Of a stretch of 64,000 nt of DNA, positions 53,616 through 63,143 are shown piece by piece (positions within the stretch are counted from its first letter, which is position 1; each line of letters begins with the position of its first letter). Under the pieces are notes generated by a model. That model ran no database searches. It was not told the origin of the DNA and was given only the letters and a program-made list of their open reading frames with translations. A program made the translations under genes and the position numbers. The stretch covers positions 1 through 64,000 of the forward strand of contig JANTGM010000002.1 in assembly GCA_024762925.1 (NCBI GenBank). Reading direction: 5' to 3'. Origin of the DNA: Kofleriaceae bacterium (lineage in GTDB: Bacteria > Myxococcota_A > Polyangia > Haliangiales > Haliangiaceae).

Positions 53616-55382
53616 TTAGCGTGCGCAGGTGCGGTGACTCTGTGGGTTTCGGCGGAAGTCCGTGGAGTTGACCTCTGGACAATTTGCTCGAATCAGTGAC
53701 TTGAGGCTTGTTGCCTCGGAGTGGGTGAGTGCGAGGCTGTCAAACACGAGTGGGATGGATGAAGCGGTCTCGATGCGAAGGCGAAGCTCTTCAAGCTCGC
53801 CATTGCCACGTCCGGTCTCTGAGATGTCTTCGAAGTAGGATTTATACGAATCGATGACGCTGGTGAAAGTCGGAGCCTTCAGGTGCATGACGTTTTCAAA
53901 GGTTGAGTGCTCGGCGTTGATGCTCAGGTTGTAGCTGCCTGTGTAGAGCTCGTCACCGTCGATAATCATGAACTTGTTGTGCATCTGCTCGGCGTAGGAG
54001 AAGTGCCAGCGGTAAGCGTAGTACTTGTAGCGAACGTCAATGCCCGACTCGCCAATCGCTTTGCCCCAAAGGAACGACTTGTTCTCACAGTCGAAAATCT
54101 TGTTGTCGGTGGTTGCATTCGCGACGCAGGTTTCGCGCTTGGAAATCTGCGAGTTGTTGCCTGTGAAGGAGATGTACTCTTGCTGATCCAAGTAGACTCG
54201 AATGTCCATGTTTGGATTTGCTTGCTTCTTCGCGATGAGCGCTTCAGCAACCGGGCGGAGGCGCATGTGGCCAGATGCAATCCAAATTGAATCGGTAGAG
54301 TCTTCGATCGCTTTGACCCAGCGGTCGCTCATGCTCAGGTCTTGGCGTGAGCGGAGTCGGAACGTGGTGGAACCGTCAGAGATGTTGAAGTTGTCCGAGG
54401 TGAAGTAAATGTCCAAATCGGGGTCATCTGGGATGTCTGCATCGGTGATCTCGAGAGTGGAAATCGTGAAGGGAAGCGTATCATTGGAGACCAGGTCCCG
54501 AGAGTGATTCCACATCAAGTCAAACTCGCGTTGCAGCTTGAGAGCCATCTCGGGAACACCAGTGAGGAAGAGTGTGTTTTCGTCGTAGATGGTGGCGCCA
54601 CCTGTGGACCAGTTTGCACTTCCCGAGGAGATAATCGCCGTATCGGCCTCAGCGATGTCGTGACGAGGCCCATCGATGAGCACCAACTTGTGGTGCATGA
54701 TTTTGTTGACGAAGCGAACGTTTACGCCAGCCGTCTCGAGTCGACCCGATTTGGAGTTGGTGAGCGCCGTCCCATCGAGCTTCTTGTCTTTGGCTCGGGC
54801 AGTCTCAAAGATGAATCGAACATCGACACCACGTGCAACGGCATCTTCAAGCGCATCAGCAATCGCGGCGCTTGAATAACTGTACATCGCAATGTCAATC
54901 GACTGTCGCGCCTGAGCAATCATCTCGGCGACCTTTGCTGTGTGCGATTCGTCGAGAAGCTGCGGTGAGAAAATTACTGAAGCCGAGTCTGAGTCTTCAA
55001 CGAGAAGCCCCTGAGCAATGGCGTACTCTAGGAGTGCACCAAGCGCCGATGGGCCTACAAAGGAAACATCGTCCAATTCGGCGAGGTCGTCAAACGCATC
55101 GTCATCTGCGGTGCCAGGGGCGGCATCTGGACCATCGCGATGTGCAATGATGTTGCGCGCTGCACGAGCGTTGAGTCGGGCGTCGTCGTCGAGCTCTTCG
55201 AAATCGACGCTACTATCGTTGACCAAGGCAAGAACGGCTTTGGCCTCTGCGGAGCCAGCGCCAATGTCATCGGCTTTGCCAAAGGAGAAGCTGTCAAACT
55301 CCCCATCAGCGGGTTCATCGGAGGAGCAGGCAATTGTGCCAAGAGCGAGGAGGGCGGCGAGGGTGGTGGCGAGAGGCTTCAT
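53616..55382 (-). CDS. Secreted lipoprotein with two phospholipase-D HKD motifs
   Basis: A 588-aa lipoprotein. Signal peptide with lipobox TIAC; an acidic linker and a helix-hairpin-helix-like region (about 45-115, with FVGPSALGALLEYA) precede the PLD part. Two HKD motifs are seen: MHHKLVLIDG (with SSGSANWS) and MHNKFMIIDGDELYTGSYN. This is the usual two-HKD layout of a phospholipase D or PLD-type nuclease acting outside the cell or in the outer membrane. It shares the fold with the cytoplasmic single-HKD protein at 51654. Substrate unknown. ATG 55382. Confidence 0.88.
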   Translation of the reverse strand: MKPLATTLAALLALGTIACSSDEPADGEFDSFSFGKADDIGAGSAEAKAVLALVNDSSVDFEELDDDARLNARAARNIIAHRDGPDAAPGTADDDAFDDLAELDDVSFVGPSALGALLEYAIAQGLLVEDSDSASVIFSPQLLDESHTAKVAEMIAQARQSIDIAMYSYSSAAIADALEDAVARGVDVRFIFETARAKDKKLDGTALTNSKSGRLETAGVNVRFVNKIMHHKLVLIDGPRHDIAEADTAIISSGSANWSTGGATIYDENTLFLTGVPEMALKLQREFDLMWNHSRDLVSNDTLPFTISTLEITDADIPDDPDLDIYFTSDNFNISDGSTTFRLRSRQDLSMSDRWVKAIEDSTDSIWIASGHMRLRPVAEALIAKKQANPNMDIRVYLDQQEYISFTGNNSQISKRETCVANATTDNKIFDCENKSFLWGKAIGESGIDVRYKYYAYRWHFSYAEQMHNKFMIIDGDELYTGSYNLSINAEHSTFENVMHLKAPTFTSVIDSYKSYFEDISETGRGNGELEELRLRIETASSIPLVFDSLALTHSEATSLKSLIRANCPEVNSTDFRRNPQSHRTCAR

Positions 55383-55566
55383 GCCCCGGACAAGAGCAAC
55401 ATGCGATCCAACCGTGATTTTTCAGTTCTCCCCTCAAAAATCAGCAGGTTATGCTGCTTTCGTCACCAGCGCCTGGTGGCGACTGATCTCGCCGGACAAG
55501 CTGCTGTGGCTACGTTTTTGCGCTGGCAGACCTCAGGAAACCCAAGTTGCCGCAGCAGACGCCACA

Positions 55567-58500
55567 CTATTCCAAGAGTGCCAGCAAGTCATCGCGGGTG
55601 AGAGATGTGGCTTGATCTGCTTCGCCAAGGGCGGCGTCGGCCAGGCTTCGCTTGCTCTGCTGTAGCGCGAGGATTCGTTCCTCAACCGTGTCACGAGCGA
55701 CCAAGCGGTAGACCATTACAGGACGCTCTTGACCAATTCGGTGAGCGCGATCGGCGGCTTGGTCCTCGGCAGCGGGGTTCCACCATGGGTCAACAAGGAA
55801 AACGTGATCTGCGGCAGTCAGGTTGAGGCCCGTGCCACCCGCTTTCAGCGAGGCAAGAAGTACGGGCGGGCCTTCAGCATTTTGGAAGCCGTTGACGATG
55901 TCCTTGCGATTGGTCGTTGCCCCATCGAGTCGCAAGAACTCGATTCCGAGTTTTTCTAAGTGTGGCTCGATAAGGTCCAACATGGAGGTCCACTGTGAGA
56001 AGACCAGAGCTTTGTGACCATCTGCACTGGCGGTGGCAAGCGCTCCAACAAGCGTACGCACTTTCGCAGAGGTATCGGCATCCTGCCCAGGAATGAGGGC
56101 AGGGTGGCACGCAGCTTGGCGAAGACGCAGCAATGCCTCCAGGGCTGCAAGGACACTACCGCCGGCGGTCAATCGCTCAACGATGTCCTTCCGCGTTGAG
56201 GCGCGAACTGCGTCATAGACTCCGCGTTCAGTTTCGTCCAGTTCGACGTGCAGCACAGAGTCTGTTCGAGGTGGCAGCTCGGGGGCCACATCGCGCTTGA
56301 TGCGGCGCAAGACGAAGGGGCGGATCTTCTTTCGAAGGCGCTCTGCAGCTCCGTCTTCACCGCGGCTAATCGGCTTTGCATAGCGGTTTGCGAAGTCGCT
56401 GCGGGCGCCGAGGAGGCCTGGATTGCAAAAGTGCATCAGGCTCCAAAGCTCCTCGAGGCGGTTCTCCACGGGCGTACCGCTAAGTGCAACCCGGAATTCG
56501 GCATTGACTTGGTAGGCTGCCTTCGCGACTTGCGATGACGGGTTCTTAATGGCCTGGGCTTCATCCAGAACGACAACGGTCCACTTCTCTTTTGCGAGTT
56601 TTTCTGCGTCGATTCGCAAGATCGCATAGGTGGTGAGCAGCACGTCGACCTTCTTGCTGAGCTTGCGCTTTGCACCGTGATAGATGGCCGTCGAAAGGCC
56701 AGGTCGGAACTTTTCAATCTCCGCGGCCCAGTTGTGCACTACGCTTGTCGGGCAAACAACCAGGCAGCGACCCTGTAGGGCGCAGATCGTTTGCAGAGTT
56801 TTACCTAGACCCATGTCGTCGGCGAGAACCGCACCAAGCCCAGCATTTCGCAAGAAGCACAGCCAGTTGACGCCTCGGCTCTGATACTCGCGGAGGTCAG
56901 CATTGACGCCCTCTGGCAGCGGAACATCGTCAAGCGATTCGAAATCCGCAAGCAGTGGTTCGAGGCGGTCAAAGCTCACAGGGCGTGGCTGGCCCATGCT
57001 CTCGGCGAGTTGGCTGAGGGTCGGAACAGCAAAGAGCGGAAGAGCTTCGTCCGCGCGGCTTAGCTCACGGGCCGCAAGCAAGTCGGCGACTCGATGGCCG
57101 TGCTCACCAAGCCAATCACCTGGCAACGGTGCCCATCCTCCGCCCTCAACCGGAACGAGTTGCAGGCCGCCCTGCCAGGCTCCAATCACGGCAGAGGCTT
57201 CTACGCGACGCGGTTCTTTGCCGGTGTCCTTCTCCGACGTCTCAAAAAACAGTTTGTAGCTATCGCCATCGATAACCAGTCGAGGAACCAGTGCATGGCG
57301 GTAGAGCAGTTCATCGGTACCCGATTGCACTTCGCCGTGAAAGCGCCGCATTTTGGCCGTGAAGGCAGTTGCCTCTGGTCCCTCATACGTGACTCGCCGA
57401 CCGGGAACCAAGTTTAGTTGATCGCGCAGACGCTCTTTTAGCGCCTTTTCGGCTCGGTGATCACGCGCAGGAACCAAGTCGCTAAGGTGCACAAGGTTGT
57501 TGCCATCGATTCGGGCTTGCGGCGGATCACCATAGACGAGTGTCGGCAACACCGATAGCACCTGGCCCTCTTGCTCAATCGCAATGTCAATGCGAGGTGC
57601 GAGCCCTGTCTCTACGCCTGGTAGTCGGTCGGTTCGGATATCGAGAATGACCTGGTTTTCAAGAGTGGGCAGCACAGTCGTGACGAGTTCGCCCAAGCGC
57701 TCGGCGGGGTAGGCCATCGTGATTGGAAGGTTTTCGAGGCGAGTCCCGGTGACACCAGTCTCTCCGAGTACTCGAAGCGTTCCCCGAACAAGGGCGACGC
57801 CATCCACAACGAGAGAGTCCATCTCATTGTTCGCCATCACCGAAAGGCGAACCCCCTTGCCCTGGTTGCGAATGAGTGCAGACGGTAGTAGGAGTTCTTC
57901 TGAGGTCTCGATGGGCTTGCCATCTAGGCTGACCCGCTCAACGGATGAGAGTGCCTTGAAAAGCTCCAGCAGCGTTTGCAGAGGCAGAACTCGTGGAGGG
58001 CGCACTCCCAAAATACTGTCAATTTCGAGGTCGGTGTTGTTTGCGTTGACTGCTGGGCCACCATGGCTTGTGACCATAGAGTAGAGTGTCGTGCCTTCAA
58101 TGGCTGTTTCTCGTTTGCCATCGACGATGACTCGCTGAAGGGAAAGACCGCGCTTCTCGGTGTGAAAGCGATAGTGAATCGGGCCACCCATATGCGTCGA
58201 AACTGGAAGGTCATCTCCAATTTCGCGGACCTTGGCGAGTGCGATGATGGCGGCCGCAACATGAGCGCATGTCTCAATCTGGCTTGGGCAGTCGCAGTCC
58301 CATTCGCGGTCGGGGGGGTAGAGAACAACCGTCGGAGCAACTGGAAGCCCCGGGGCTTTGACGCGAAGCACAATCTCTTCGTCGGAGCTTGATTCGCCGG
58401 CCACGCTGTCGGTGCGCGCTAATTTGACACCTTGGGCCCAAAGACCACGGGGGCATTCGTTTTTTACTGATTCTAGTAGTTCGTGCACAACATCCTCAGA

Positions 58501-58605
58501 AGGAGGCGCTAGCAGTACCACGATGGCGGCCGAATTCCCCCCTCTTCTTGCTGCTCGATTGCATCTCTTGTGATGGATCTGGCTTGGGGGAGCATTGAAA
58601 TGCAC
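55567..58605 (-). CDS. SWIM-zinc-finger SNF2/RapA-type helicase
   Basis: A 1,012-aa Swi2/Snf2 DNA translocase. A SWIM-type Zn finger ([16 protein letters not shown]) lies near residue 105; a beta-rich middle follows. The helicase core includes the Walker [12 protein letters not shown], the Walker [10 protein letters not shown], and the second lobe with [30 protein letters not shown] and [12 protein letters not shown]. This family remodels nucleoprotein or transcription complexes and is often part of DNA-damage or general maintenance sets in bacteria. GTG 58605 is taken as start; later in-frame GTG codons near the SWIM domain are possible. It is divergent from the Dabb gene. Confidence 0.92.
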   Translation of the reverse strand: MHFNAPPSQIHHKRCNRAARRGGNSAAIVVLLAPPSEDVVHELLESVKNECPRGLWAQGVKLARTDSVAGESSSDEEIVLRVKAPGLPVAPTVVLYPPDREWDCDCPSQIETCAHVAAAIIALAKVREIGDDLPVSTHMGGPIHYRFHTEKRGLSLQRVIVDGKRETAIEGTTLYSMVTSHGGPAVNANNTDLEIDSILGVRPPRVLPLQTLLELFKALSSVERVSLDGKPIETSEELLLPSALIRNQGKGVRLSVMANNEMDSLVVDGVALVRGTLRVLGETGVTGTRLENLPITMAYPAERLGELVTTVLPTLENQVILDIRTDRLPGVETGLAPRIDIAIEQEGQVLSVLPTLVYGDPPQARIDGNNLVHLSDLVPARDHRAEKALKERLRDQLNLVPGRRVTYEGPEATAFTAKMRRFHGEVQSGTDELLYRHALVPRLVIDGDSYKLFFETSEKDTGKEPRRVEASAVIGAWQGGLQLVPVEGGGWAPLPGDWLGEHGHRVADLLAARELSRADEALPLFAVPTLSQLAESMGQPRPVSFDRLEPLLADFESLDDVPLPEGVNADLREYQSRGVNWLCFLRNAGLGAVLADDMGLGKTLQTICALQGRCLVVCPTSVVHNWAAEIEKFRPGLSTAIYHGAKRKLSKKVDVLLTTYAILRIDAEKLAKEKWTVVVLDEAQAIKNPSSQVAKAAYQVNAEFRVALSGTPVENRLEELWSLMHFCNPGLLGARSDFANRYAKPISRGEDGAAERLRKKIRPFVLRRIKRDVAPELPPRTDSVLHVELDETERGVYDAVRASTRKDIVERLTAGGSVLAALEALLRLRQAACHPALIPGQDADTSAKVRTLVGALATASADGHKALVFSQWTSMLDLIEPHLEKLGIEFLRLDGATTNRKDIVNGFQNAEGPPVLLASLKAGGTGLNLTAADHVFLVDPWWNPAAEDQAADRAHRIGQERPVMVYRLVARDTVEERILALQQSKRSLADAALGEADQATSLTRDDLLALLE

Positions 58606-58732
58606 CAGGGTAGCGGTTTGGGCCCGAAAAGTTGGCGCTCAGGGCATTTCTTGCTGTGAACCGAGGCCGCTTCGCTCTAGGCTACCGAGTTGGCCGCACA
58701 TCGTCTTGTTATTGTTCCACTGGCCCCAAGAC

Positions 58733-59086
58733 ATGGCATTCGATACGTTCGCAGACATGTTTGATCGCTTTGTCTTCGTGAAACTCAAAGACCAGTGGGC
58801 CAATGATGACGGAGTCGCCGAGTTCGTCGCCGAGAGCCGTCGCGTATTGCCGAGCCTTCCCGGTGTAGTTCGCGTACGTGCAGGGCGTCCTGCAGACGCT
58901 CATGCGGGCAAGGGGTGGGATGCATGCCTAGTCCTTGGGTTCGAATCTCTCGAGGCGATCGAGACGTATCGGGTGCATCCCAAGCACCAGGCCTTCTTGG
59001 ATGACTTCTTGGGGCCGCGAGTGGAAGCCAAGCGCGTATGGAATTTCGAATCCGAAGAACTCTCAGATCCAGCGGGGCAACCGTGA
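58733..59086 (+). CDS. Dabb-type (stress-responsive alpha/beta barrel) protein
   Basis: A 117-aa protein from ATG 58733. The pattern FDRFVFVKLKDQWANDDGVA, LPSLPGVVRVRAGRP and the long C-terminal helix PKHQAFLDDFLGPRV fits the Dabb ferredoxin-like fold, found in stress-responsive and some polyketide-related proteins. A start at ATG 58757 is also possible. Its stop overlaps the GTG of the next gene, so it is likely cotranscribed with the P460-type lipoprotein. Function unknown. Confidence 0.7.
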   Translation: MAFDTFADMFDRFVFVKLKDQWANDDGVAEFVAESRRVLPSLPGVVRVRAGRPADAHAGKGWDACLVLGFESLEAIETYRVHPKHQAFLDDFLGPRVEAKRVWNFESEELSDPAGQP

Positions 59087-59544
59087 ATCGATTGGCCCAC
59101 GGCGTGGTGTTGGCAGCACTGCTACTTGCTGCCTGCGGTGAGGATATCCAGCCCGAAATGCTTTCAGTATCCATCGAAGGCTACGAGAGCTGGGACAAAG
59201 TAGAGCCGCTTCTCGGCCCTGTGCCTGGACACGGCGATACGTACCGAATCATGTATCGCAACGAATTGGCGCGCAGCTACACTGGTGCCGGTGAGTACCC
59301 TGTGGGGGCTGCCATCGTGAAGGAAATTTATTCCTTGAGTGGCGACGAAGGCAAAGGCAGTCTTTCCTACAAGGCAGTCATGCGCCGCATGGATGCCGAA
59401 GACAACCCAGGCCTTCCAATCGACGGTGGCTGGCTCTTCACGCAGATCAATAGTGGGACCGAGGAGTTTCAGCGTGACCTCTGTTGGCAGAGTTGCCATC
59501 GAGCCGCACCCTATGTGGGGGCATTCTTCGACCACGCATACTAG
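59083..59544 (+). CDS. Cytochrome P460-type lipoprotein with CxxxCH site
   Basis: A 153-aa protein from GTG 59083, preceded by GGGG and overlapping the upstream stop. Signal peptide with lipobox LLAAC. The fold resembles the protein at 40573: GYESWDKV, TYRIMYRNELARS, YPVGAAIVKEIYSLSG and GGWLFTQINS. Near the end is CWQSCHRAAPY, a C-x3-C-H site instead of C-x2-C-H. C-type hemes with wider spacing are known but rare, so heme attachment here is uncertain. Function unknown. Confidence 0.7.
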   Translation: MNRLAHGVVLAALLLAACGEDIQPEMLSVSIEGYESWDKVEPLLGPVPGHGDTYRIMYRNELARSYTGAGEYPVGAAIVKEIYSLSGDEGKGSLSYKAVMRRMDAEDNPGLPIDGGWLFTQINSGTEEFQRDLCWQSCHRAAPYVGAFFDHAY

Positions 59545-59735
59545 CAATCTGCGCACAACCAGGCGTCGCGTGCGAACCCAAGAAAACTCTGCGTGGATGG
59601 GCGCTTGCTTGGTGTCAAAGCCCAGAGCGGTAAGGCCCATACCAAAGACCTGGAGAGTCTTACTTGACGAGGGCAACTGGACCTGGGCAAGTTCGCCTTC
59701 AGAATTCGAACCCCAGATTTCACAGGAGTCTCTCA

Positions 59736-60332
59736 ATGTCCCGTATCCAAATTCTTCGCGCTGTTGCTCTCGCCACTCTCACGCTCACGGTTTCTGCATG
59801 TGACAAGGGGCCGCAAACCGGTACCCCGACACCAGCAGCCAAGGCCGGAGACAACACGGCCGTCGATAGCGAGCAGGCAAAGAGCCAACCAGCCGAAGCC
59901 GCAAAGCCCGCTCCAGACACATCAGCCAAGGGCGAGGTCTACGGCGCAGGAGTTGACAAGATGGCCACAGTTGAAATCTCAGAAATTGTCGCAGACCCAG
60001 AAGCGTTTGATGGCAAGATCGTGCAGGTTGAAGGCATGGTCACCGACGTATGTGCCAAGCGCGGCTGTTGGTTCGAGATGGCTGGCAAGGCTCCTGGCGA
60101 GAAGGCGAGATTCAAGGTGAAGGATGGGGAGATGGTCTTTCCTATGAGTGCAAAAGGAAAGAGCGCCGTTGCTCAGGGAAAGATCGTGGCTCAGAAGCTC
60201 TCTTTGGAAGATACCCGCGCAATGGAAGAGCACTACGCCAAAGAGTCGGGTCGCGAGTTTGATCCCAAGAGCATTACTGAGGGCAAGACGGTGTTCCGCA
60301 TTGAAGGCACAGGCGCCATTATTCGGGACTAA
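59736..60332 (+). CDS. DUF4920-type lipoprotein
   Basis: A 198-aa lipoprotein from ATG 59736 with AGGAG at a good distance. Lipobox VSAC; an Ala/Lys/Pro linker; then EVYGAGVDKMATVEIS, VQVEGMVTDVCAKRGCWFEM and VVFPMSAKGKSAVAQGKIV, which is the DUF4920 pattern with a Cys pair and a Trp. It likely binds a metal or cofactor outside the cell. It overlaps the PepSY gene start (TAATG), so the two are cotranscribed. Confidence 0.75.
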   Translation: MSRIQILRAVALATLTLTVSACDKGPQTGTPTPAAKAGDNTAVDSEQAKSQPAEAAKPAPDTSAKGEVYGAGVDKMATVEISEIVADPEAFDGKIVQVEGMVTDVCAKRGCWFEMAGKAPGEKARFKVKDGEMVFPMSAKGKSAVAQGKIVAQKLSLEDTRAMEEHYAKESGREFDPKSITEGKTVFRIEGTGAIIRD

Positions 60333-60910
60333 TGCCCCGCCGCAAGATACGCTGGCGAAAGCTGTTTCGGTCGCTGCATCGCGACATCGGCTACGTTGTG
60401 GCTGCGCTCACTCTGGCGTATTCCATATCGGGAATCGCTGTCAACCATATCGAAGACTGGAACCCCAACTACACCTTTGCAAACACGAGCATTGATGTAG
60501 GAGGGCTGCCTGTTGGTGACTACCAAGCCATGCAGGATCATGTTGTGGCCGCATTGAACATCAATCCAAAGGCGGTAAAGGGGCACTTTATGGAGACGGA
60601 GACGGTCTTTCGCGTCTTTCTCACCAACACAGAAGAAGTCTCAGTTGACATCACGACGGGGAAGGGGCTTTTTAAACAGGTAAAGACCCGGGCGGTGCTC
60701 TACGAGATCAATGCATTGCATCTCAACAGCATCAAAGGAATCTGGACCTGGGTCGCAGATGTCTTTGCCCTCATGCTCATCATCCTGGTTCTCACGGGCG
60801 TATTCATGATGAAAGGCAAGCGAGGAATCATGGGACGTGGCAAGTGGTTCATCGCATCGGGGCTCGCAATTCCCCTCGTGTTCATCTGGTATATGGTCGC
60901 CGGCGCCTAG
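60332..60910 (+). CDS. PepSY-associated transmembrane protein
   Basis: A 192-aa membrane protein with an N-terminal HRDIGYVVAALTLAYSISGI helix, a small central domain (YQAMQDHVVAALNIN and EEVSVDITTGKG) and two C-terminal helices (about 135-185). This PepSY-TM plan is common among proteins linked to iron or redox transport. Its ATG overlaps the DUF4920 stop, so both probably act together at the envelope. A structured region follows its stop. Confidence 0.75.
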   Translation: MPRRKIRWRKLFRSLHRDIGYVVAALTLAYSISGIAVNHIEDWNPNYTFANTSIDVGGLPVGDYQAMQDHVVAALNINPKAVKGHFMETETVFRVFLTNTEEVSVDITTGKGLFKQVKTRAVLYEINALHLNSIKGIWTWVADVFALMLIILVLTGVFMMKGKRGIMGRGKWFIASGLAIPLVFIWYMVAGA

Positions 60911-60916
60911 CCAATT

Positions 60917-61017
60917 TCTGGTGTGGAACACCAGACCACAGCGCCGAAGGCGCGAACCACCACGCTTGCTCGCAAGCGTTAGCTAGTTTTTGTCCCTATC
61001 GGGACGGAAACTAGCTA
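60917..61017 (+). ncRNA. Cluster of four hairpins after the PepSY operon
   Basis: Right after the stop at 60910 lie hairpins at 60917-60935 (8-bp stem), 60941-60953 (5 bp), 60962-60979 (7 bp) and 60980-61017. The last pairs 10 bp, two T/G positions that become G-U wobbles only on the + strand transcript, and 5 bp more, giving a 17-bp stem with a TATC loop. There is no T-run. This could be a 3' UTR structure, a small RNA or a repeat; function unknown. Confidence 0.4.
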
Positions 61018-61019
61018 GA

Positions 61020-61153
61020 GCGTATCTCACAACCTCTTCGGTCATCTGAGTCCCGAACTGCGGTGCATCTCGGCGTCGCGAAACCTTGCCATAGAGCGAC
61101 TATGCCTGCGCTCTCGCTCCGGCCCTCGATCAGTGGGTATGAATGAGATACGC
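61020..61153. repeat. 134-bp element with 10-bp terminal inverted repeats
   Basis: GCGTATCTCA at 61020-61029 and TGAGATACGC at 61144-61153 are perfect inverted repeats. Smaller palindromes lie inside (CATAG around 61093 and AGAGCG/CGCTCT). No gene is seen in the whole 60911-61173 gap. It may be a small MITE-like repeat. No second copy was noticed in the window. Confidence 0.45.
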
Positions 61154-61173
61154 CCTAAGTTGCCCGGCATTGC

Positions 61174-61674
61174 CTACTTGTTGGCTGCGGGCTTCTTGGT
61201 TTCGTCTCTGGTCTGTAGCTTTGCTAGTTTGCCGTGCACAACGCCGCTGTGGGTGGCAACAAATCGGTAGCGAGCCATGGTGTGCCCTGGTTTTATGAAC
61301 GTGAATTCGTGGGCTCGCTGATCCGCTGAGCCGCTCCAGAAGGTTGGTGTAACACCGATCTCTTTGCCGTCGATCGAAGCTGTTGCCCCGGGCGGCGTTG
61401 ATCGCAAGACAAGTTCGATGGTCTTGCCCTTCGACGCTTTGGGGACGTGTCCAAGAGGTTGGTATCCGAGCGTTCCATCGAGGTGGGTTCCAGCCGCCGG
61501 TGCGACCGTGATGGCGTTTGGCAGAGGAACTGCTGGAGCTCCTGCATCCTCTGGTGTGGCCGCACTGGGTTGCGCGGTCTCTTCACTCTCAGCTGCATCG
61601 TCGCTGTTTGCGCAGGCACAGGCGAACGCGAGGACAAGAGAGGCGATGGGGAACAGAATGCGAGTGGCACGCAT
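61174..61674 (-). CDS. PEGA-like lipoprotein of unknown function
   Basis: A 166-aa protein from ATG 61674. The signal peptide (ILFPIASLVLAFACAC) ends in a Cys; an acidic-Ala-Pro linker follows; the C-terminal part (about 85-150) has TPPGATASIDGKEIGVTPTF, a PEGA-type beta-hairpin with the PGA step and the T-P turn. PEGA domains are extracytoplasmic binding or cell-surface modules. It starts 30 bp downstream of the cystathionine synthase gene on the same strand, and may be cotranscribed. Function unknown. Confidence 0.7.
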   Translation of the reverse strand: MRATRILFPIASLVLAFACACANSDDAAESEETAQPSAATPEDAGAPAVPLPNAITVAPAAGTHLDGTLGYQPLGHVPKASKGKTIELVLRSTPPGATASIDGKEIGVTPTFWSGSADQRAHEFTFIKPGHTMARYRFVATHSGVVHGKLAKLQTRDETKKPAANK

Positions 61675-61704
61675 AGTAGGCAACCTATCACAGAGCCGAG
61701 TCAC

Positions 61705-63075
61705 TCACGACTCTTCCAGCATGTTGCCCTCGGCCACCCAGCTGCCGAGCCCTCCCATGAGGTTCTTGACGTTCTTGTAGCCCATGGCCTTGAGAAGAAG
61801 CAGCGAGCGCAGTGAGACGTTGCCAACATTGCACACCGCGATGATGGTGGCGTCCTTGCTTGGTAGCGCCGCGTGGCCGAGCTTCAGCTCTGTTTCGGGA
61901 ATGTTGATGGAGTCTTCGATGTGTCCCTCGGCAAACTGTTCGGGAGTTCGAACGTCGATGAAGACTGTGTCTTCTTCGTCCATAAGGTCTTCAACGCCAC
62001 CCATGTCGATAACATCTTCGGAGCTTCGCGCATTGTCCAGTAGCGTGCGTAGTAGGAGTTCTTCTGAACTTGCGGAATCTCCGCCGTTGGAACCATTGCT
62101 TGGCGTGACAGGGCTTTCCAGTGTAGGGAAGAGGTCGGGAAGGTGTTTGATCACCGATTCGGTGTACTTGAAGATGTTGTCGGGGAACATTACAACAACG
62201 ACCAGCCCCTCCTCATCGGGCACCATCTTAAATGCCCCCGCCAACGCCATGGCCGAACTTGGCCCCGCAATGATTCCCTCCTCGCGATTGAGGCGCGCGC
62301 AAAGCTCGTAGGCCTCCAGGTTGTCGATGTCTTGTGTGCCGTCGTATTCCTCTGGGTGGAAGAAGTCTGTGAGCATGAGCTGCCTCTTGCTTCGCACTCC
62401 AGGAATGTCATGGCCCTCAACAGGAGCCACGCCAAGGACTCTGATCTCAGAGTTTTTCTCTTTGAGGTAGCGCCCTGTGCCGGTGATCGTGCCACAGGTG
62501 CCAAGGCCGCAGACGTAGTGCGTGATGGAGCCCTCGGTCTGCTTCCAGATTTCGGGCCCCGTGGTTCGATAGTGCGCATCGGGGTTGGCGCTGTTCTTGT
62601 ATTGATTGAGCTGATGAAATCCCGGCTGCTCCGCAATGTCGCTAGCTCGCACCATCGCACCTTCGAGAGCACCTGGAGCTGGGCACAGTGTGTCGTCTAG
62701 CTCAATGACGTCGGTTCCGAAGAAGCGAAGCACAGTCTTTTTGGTCTGCGGAATGTCCGAAGAGAGTGGTGTGGTGAGCGTGTAGCCTTTGAGATTGGCA
62801 ACCATTACCAAGCCCATGCCCGTGCCGCCCGAAGTTGGCTCCACCAAGTGTTTTGTATCGCCTCCAAGAACGCCACGTTCTTCGGCATCTCGAATTAGGT
62901 TTGCGGCAACTCTGTCTTTGACTGAGCCAAACGGGTTGTACCACTCGAGTTTGGCGTAGACCTTCGTGTGCTTGTACGGTGTGACCTTGTTGAGTTGTAC
63001 GATTGGAGTTGGATTGTCCTCATTCGACAAAAGCTCCAGCATGGACTCGTAATTTCGTAGCGTGTGATTTCCCAT
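61705..63075 (-). CDS. Cystathionine beta-synthase/cysteine synthase-rhodanese fusion
   Basis: A 456-aa fusion. Residues about 1-320 are a PLP fold type II enzyme: NPFGSVKDRVA holds the PLP Lys, and PTSGGTGMGLVM and GLGTCGTITGTGRYL are the phosphate- and substrate-binding loops. An acidic-Ser linker with SNGSNGGDSASSEE joins a rhodanese domain (about 360-452) with DVRTPEQFAEGHI and the active Cys in AVCNVGN. The pair would link cysteine or cystathionine synthesis with persulfide transfer. ATG 63075. Which substrate (serine, O-acetylserine or homocysteine) is used cannot be read from the sequence. Confidence 0.85.
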   Translation of the reverse strand: MGNHTLRNYESMLELLSNEDNPTPIVQLNKVTPYKHTKVYAKLEWYNPFGSVKDRVAANLIRDAEERGVLGGDTKHLVEPTSGGTGMGLVMVANLKGYTLTTPLSSDIPQTKKTVLRFFGTDVIELDDTLCPAPGALEGAMVRASDIAEQPGFHQLNQYKNSANPDAHYRTTGPEIWKQTEGSITHYVCGLGTCGTITGTGRYLKEKNSEIRVLGVAPVEGHDIPGVRSKRQLMLTDFFHPEEYDGTQDIDNLEAYELCARLNREEGIIAGPSSAMALAGAFKMVPDEEGLVVVVMFPDNIFKYTESVIKHLPDLFPTLESPVTPSNGSNGGDSASSEELLLRTLLDNARSSEDVIDMGGVEDLMDEEDTVFIDVRTPEQFAEGHIEDSINIPETELKLGHAALPSKDATIIAVCNVGNVSLRSLLLLKAMGYKNVKNLMGGLGSWVAEGNMLEES

Positions 63076-63143
63076 GGCTCGCCCGAGATACTGTCATTGT
63101 CGCAAAACTGGCGCCAATCAAGTTGCAGCCGTTTCCCATACCC

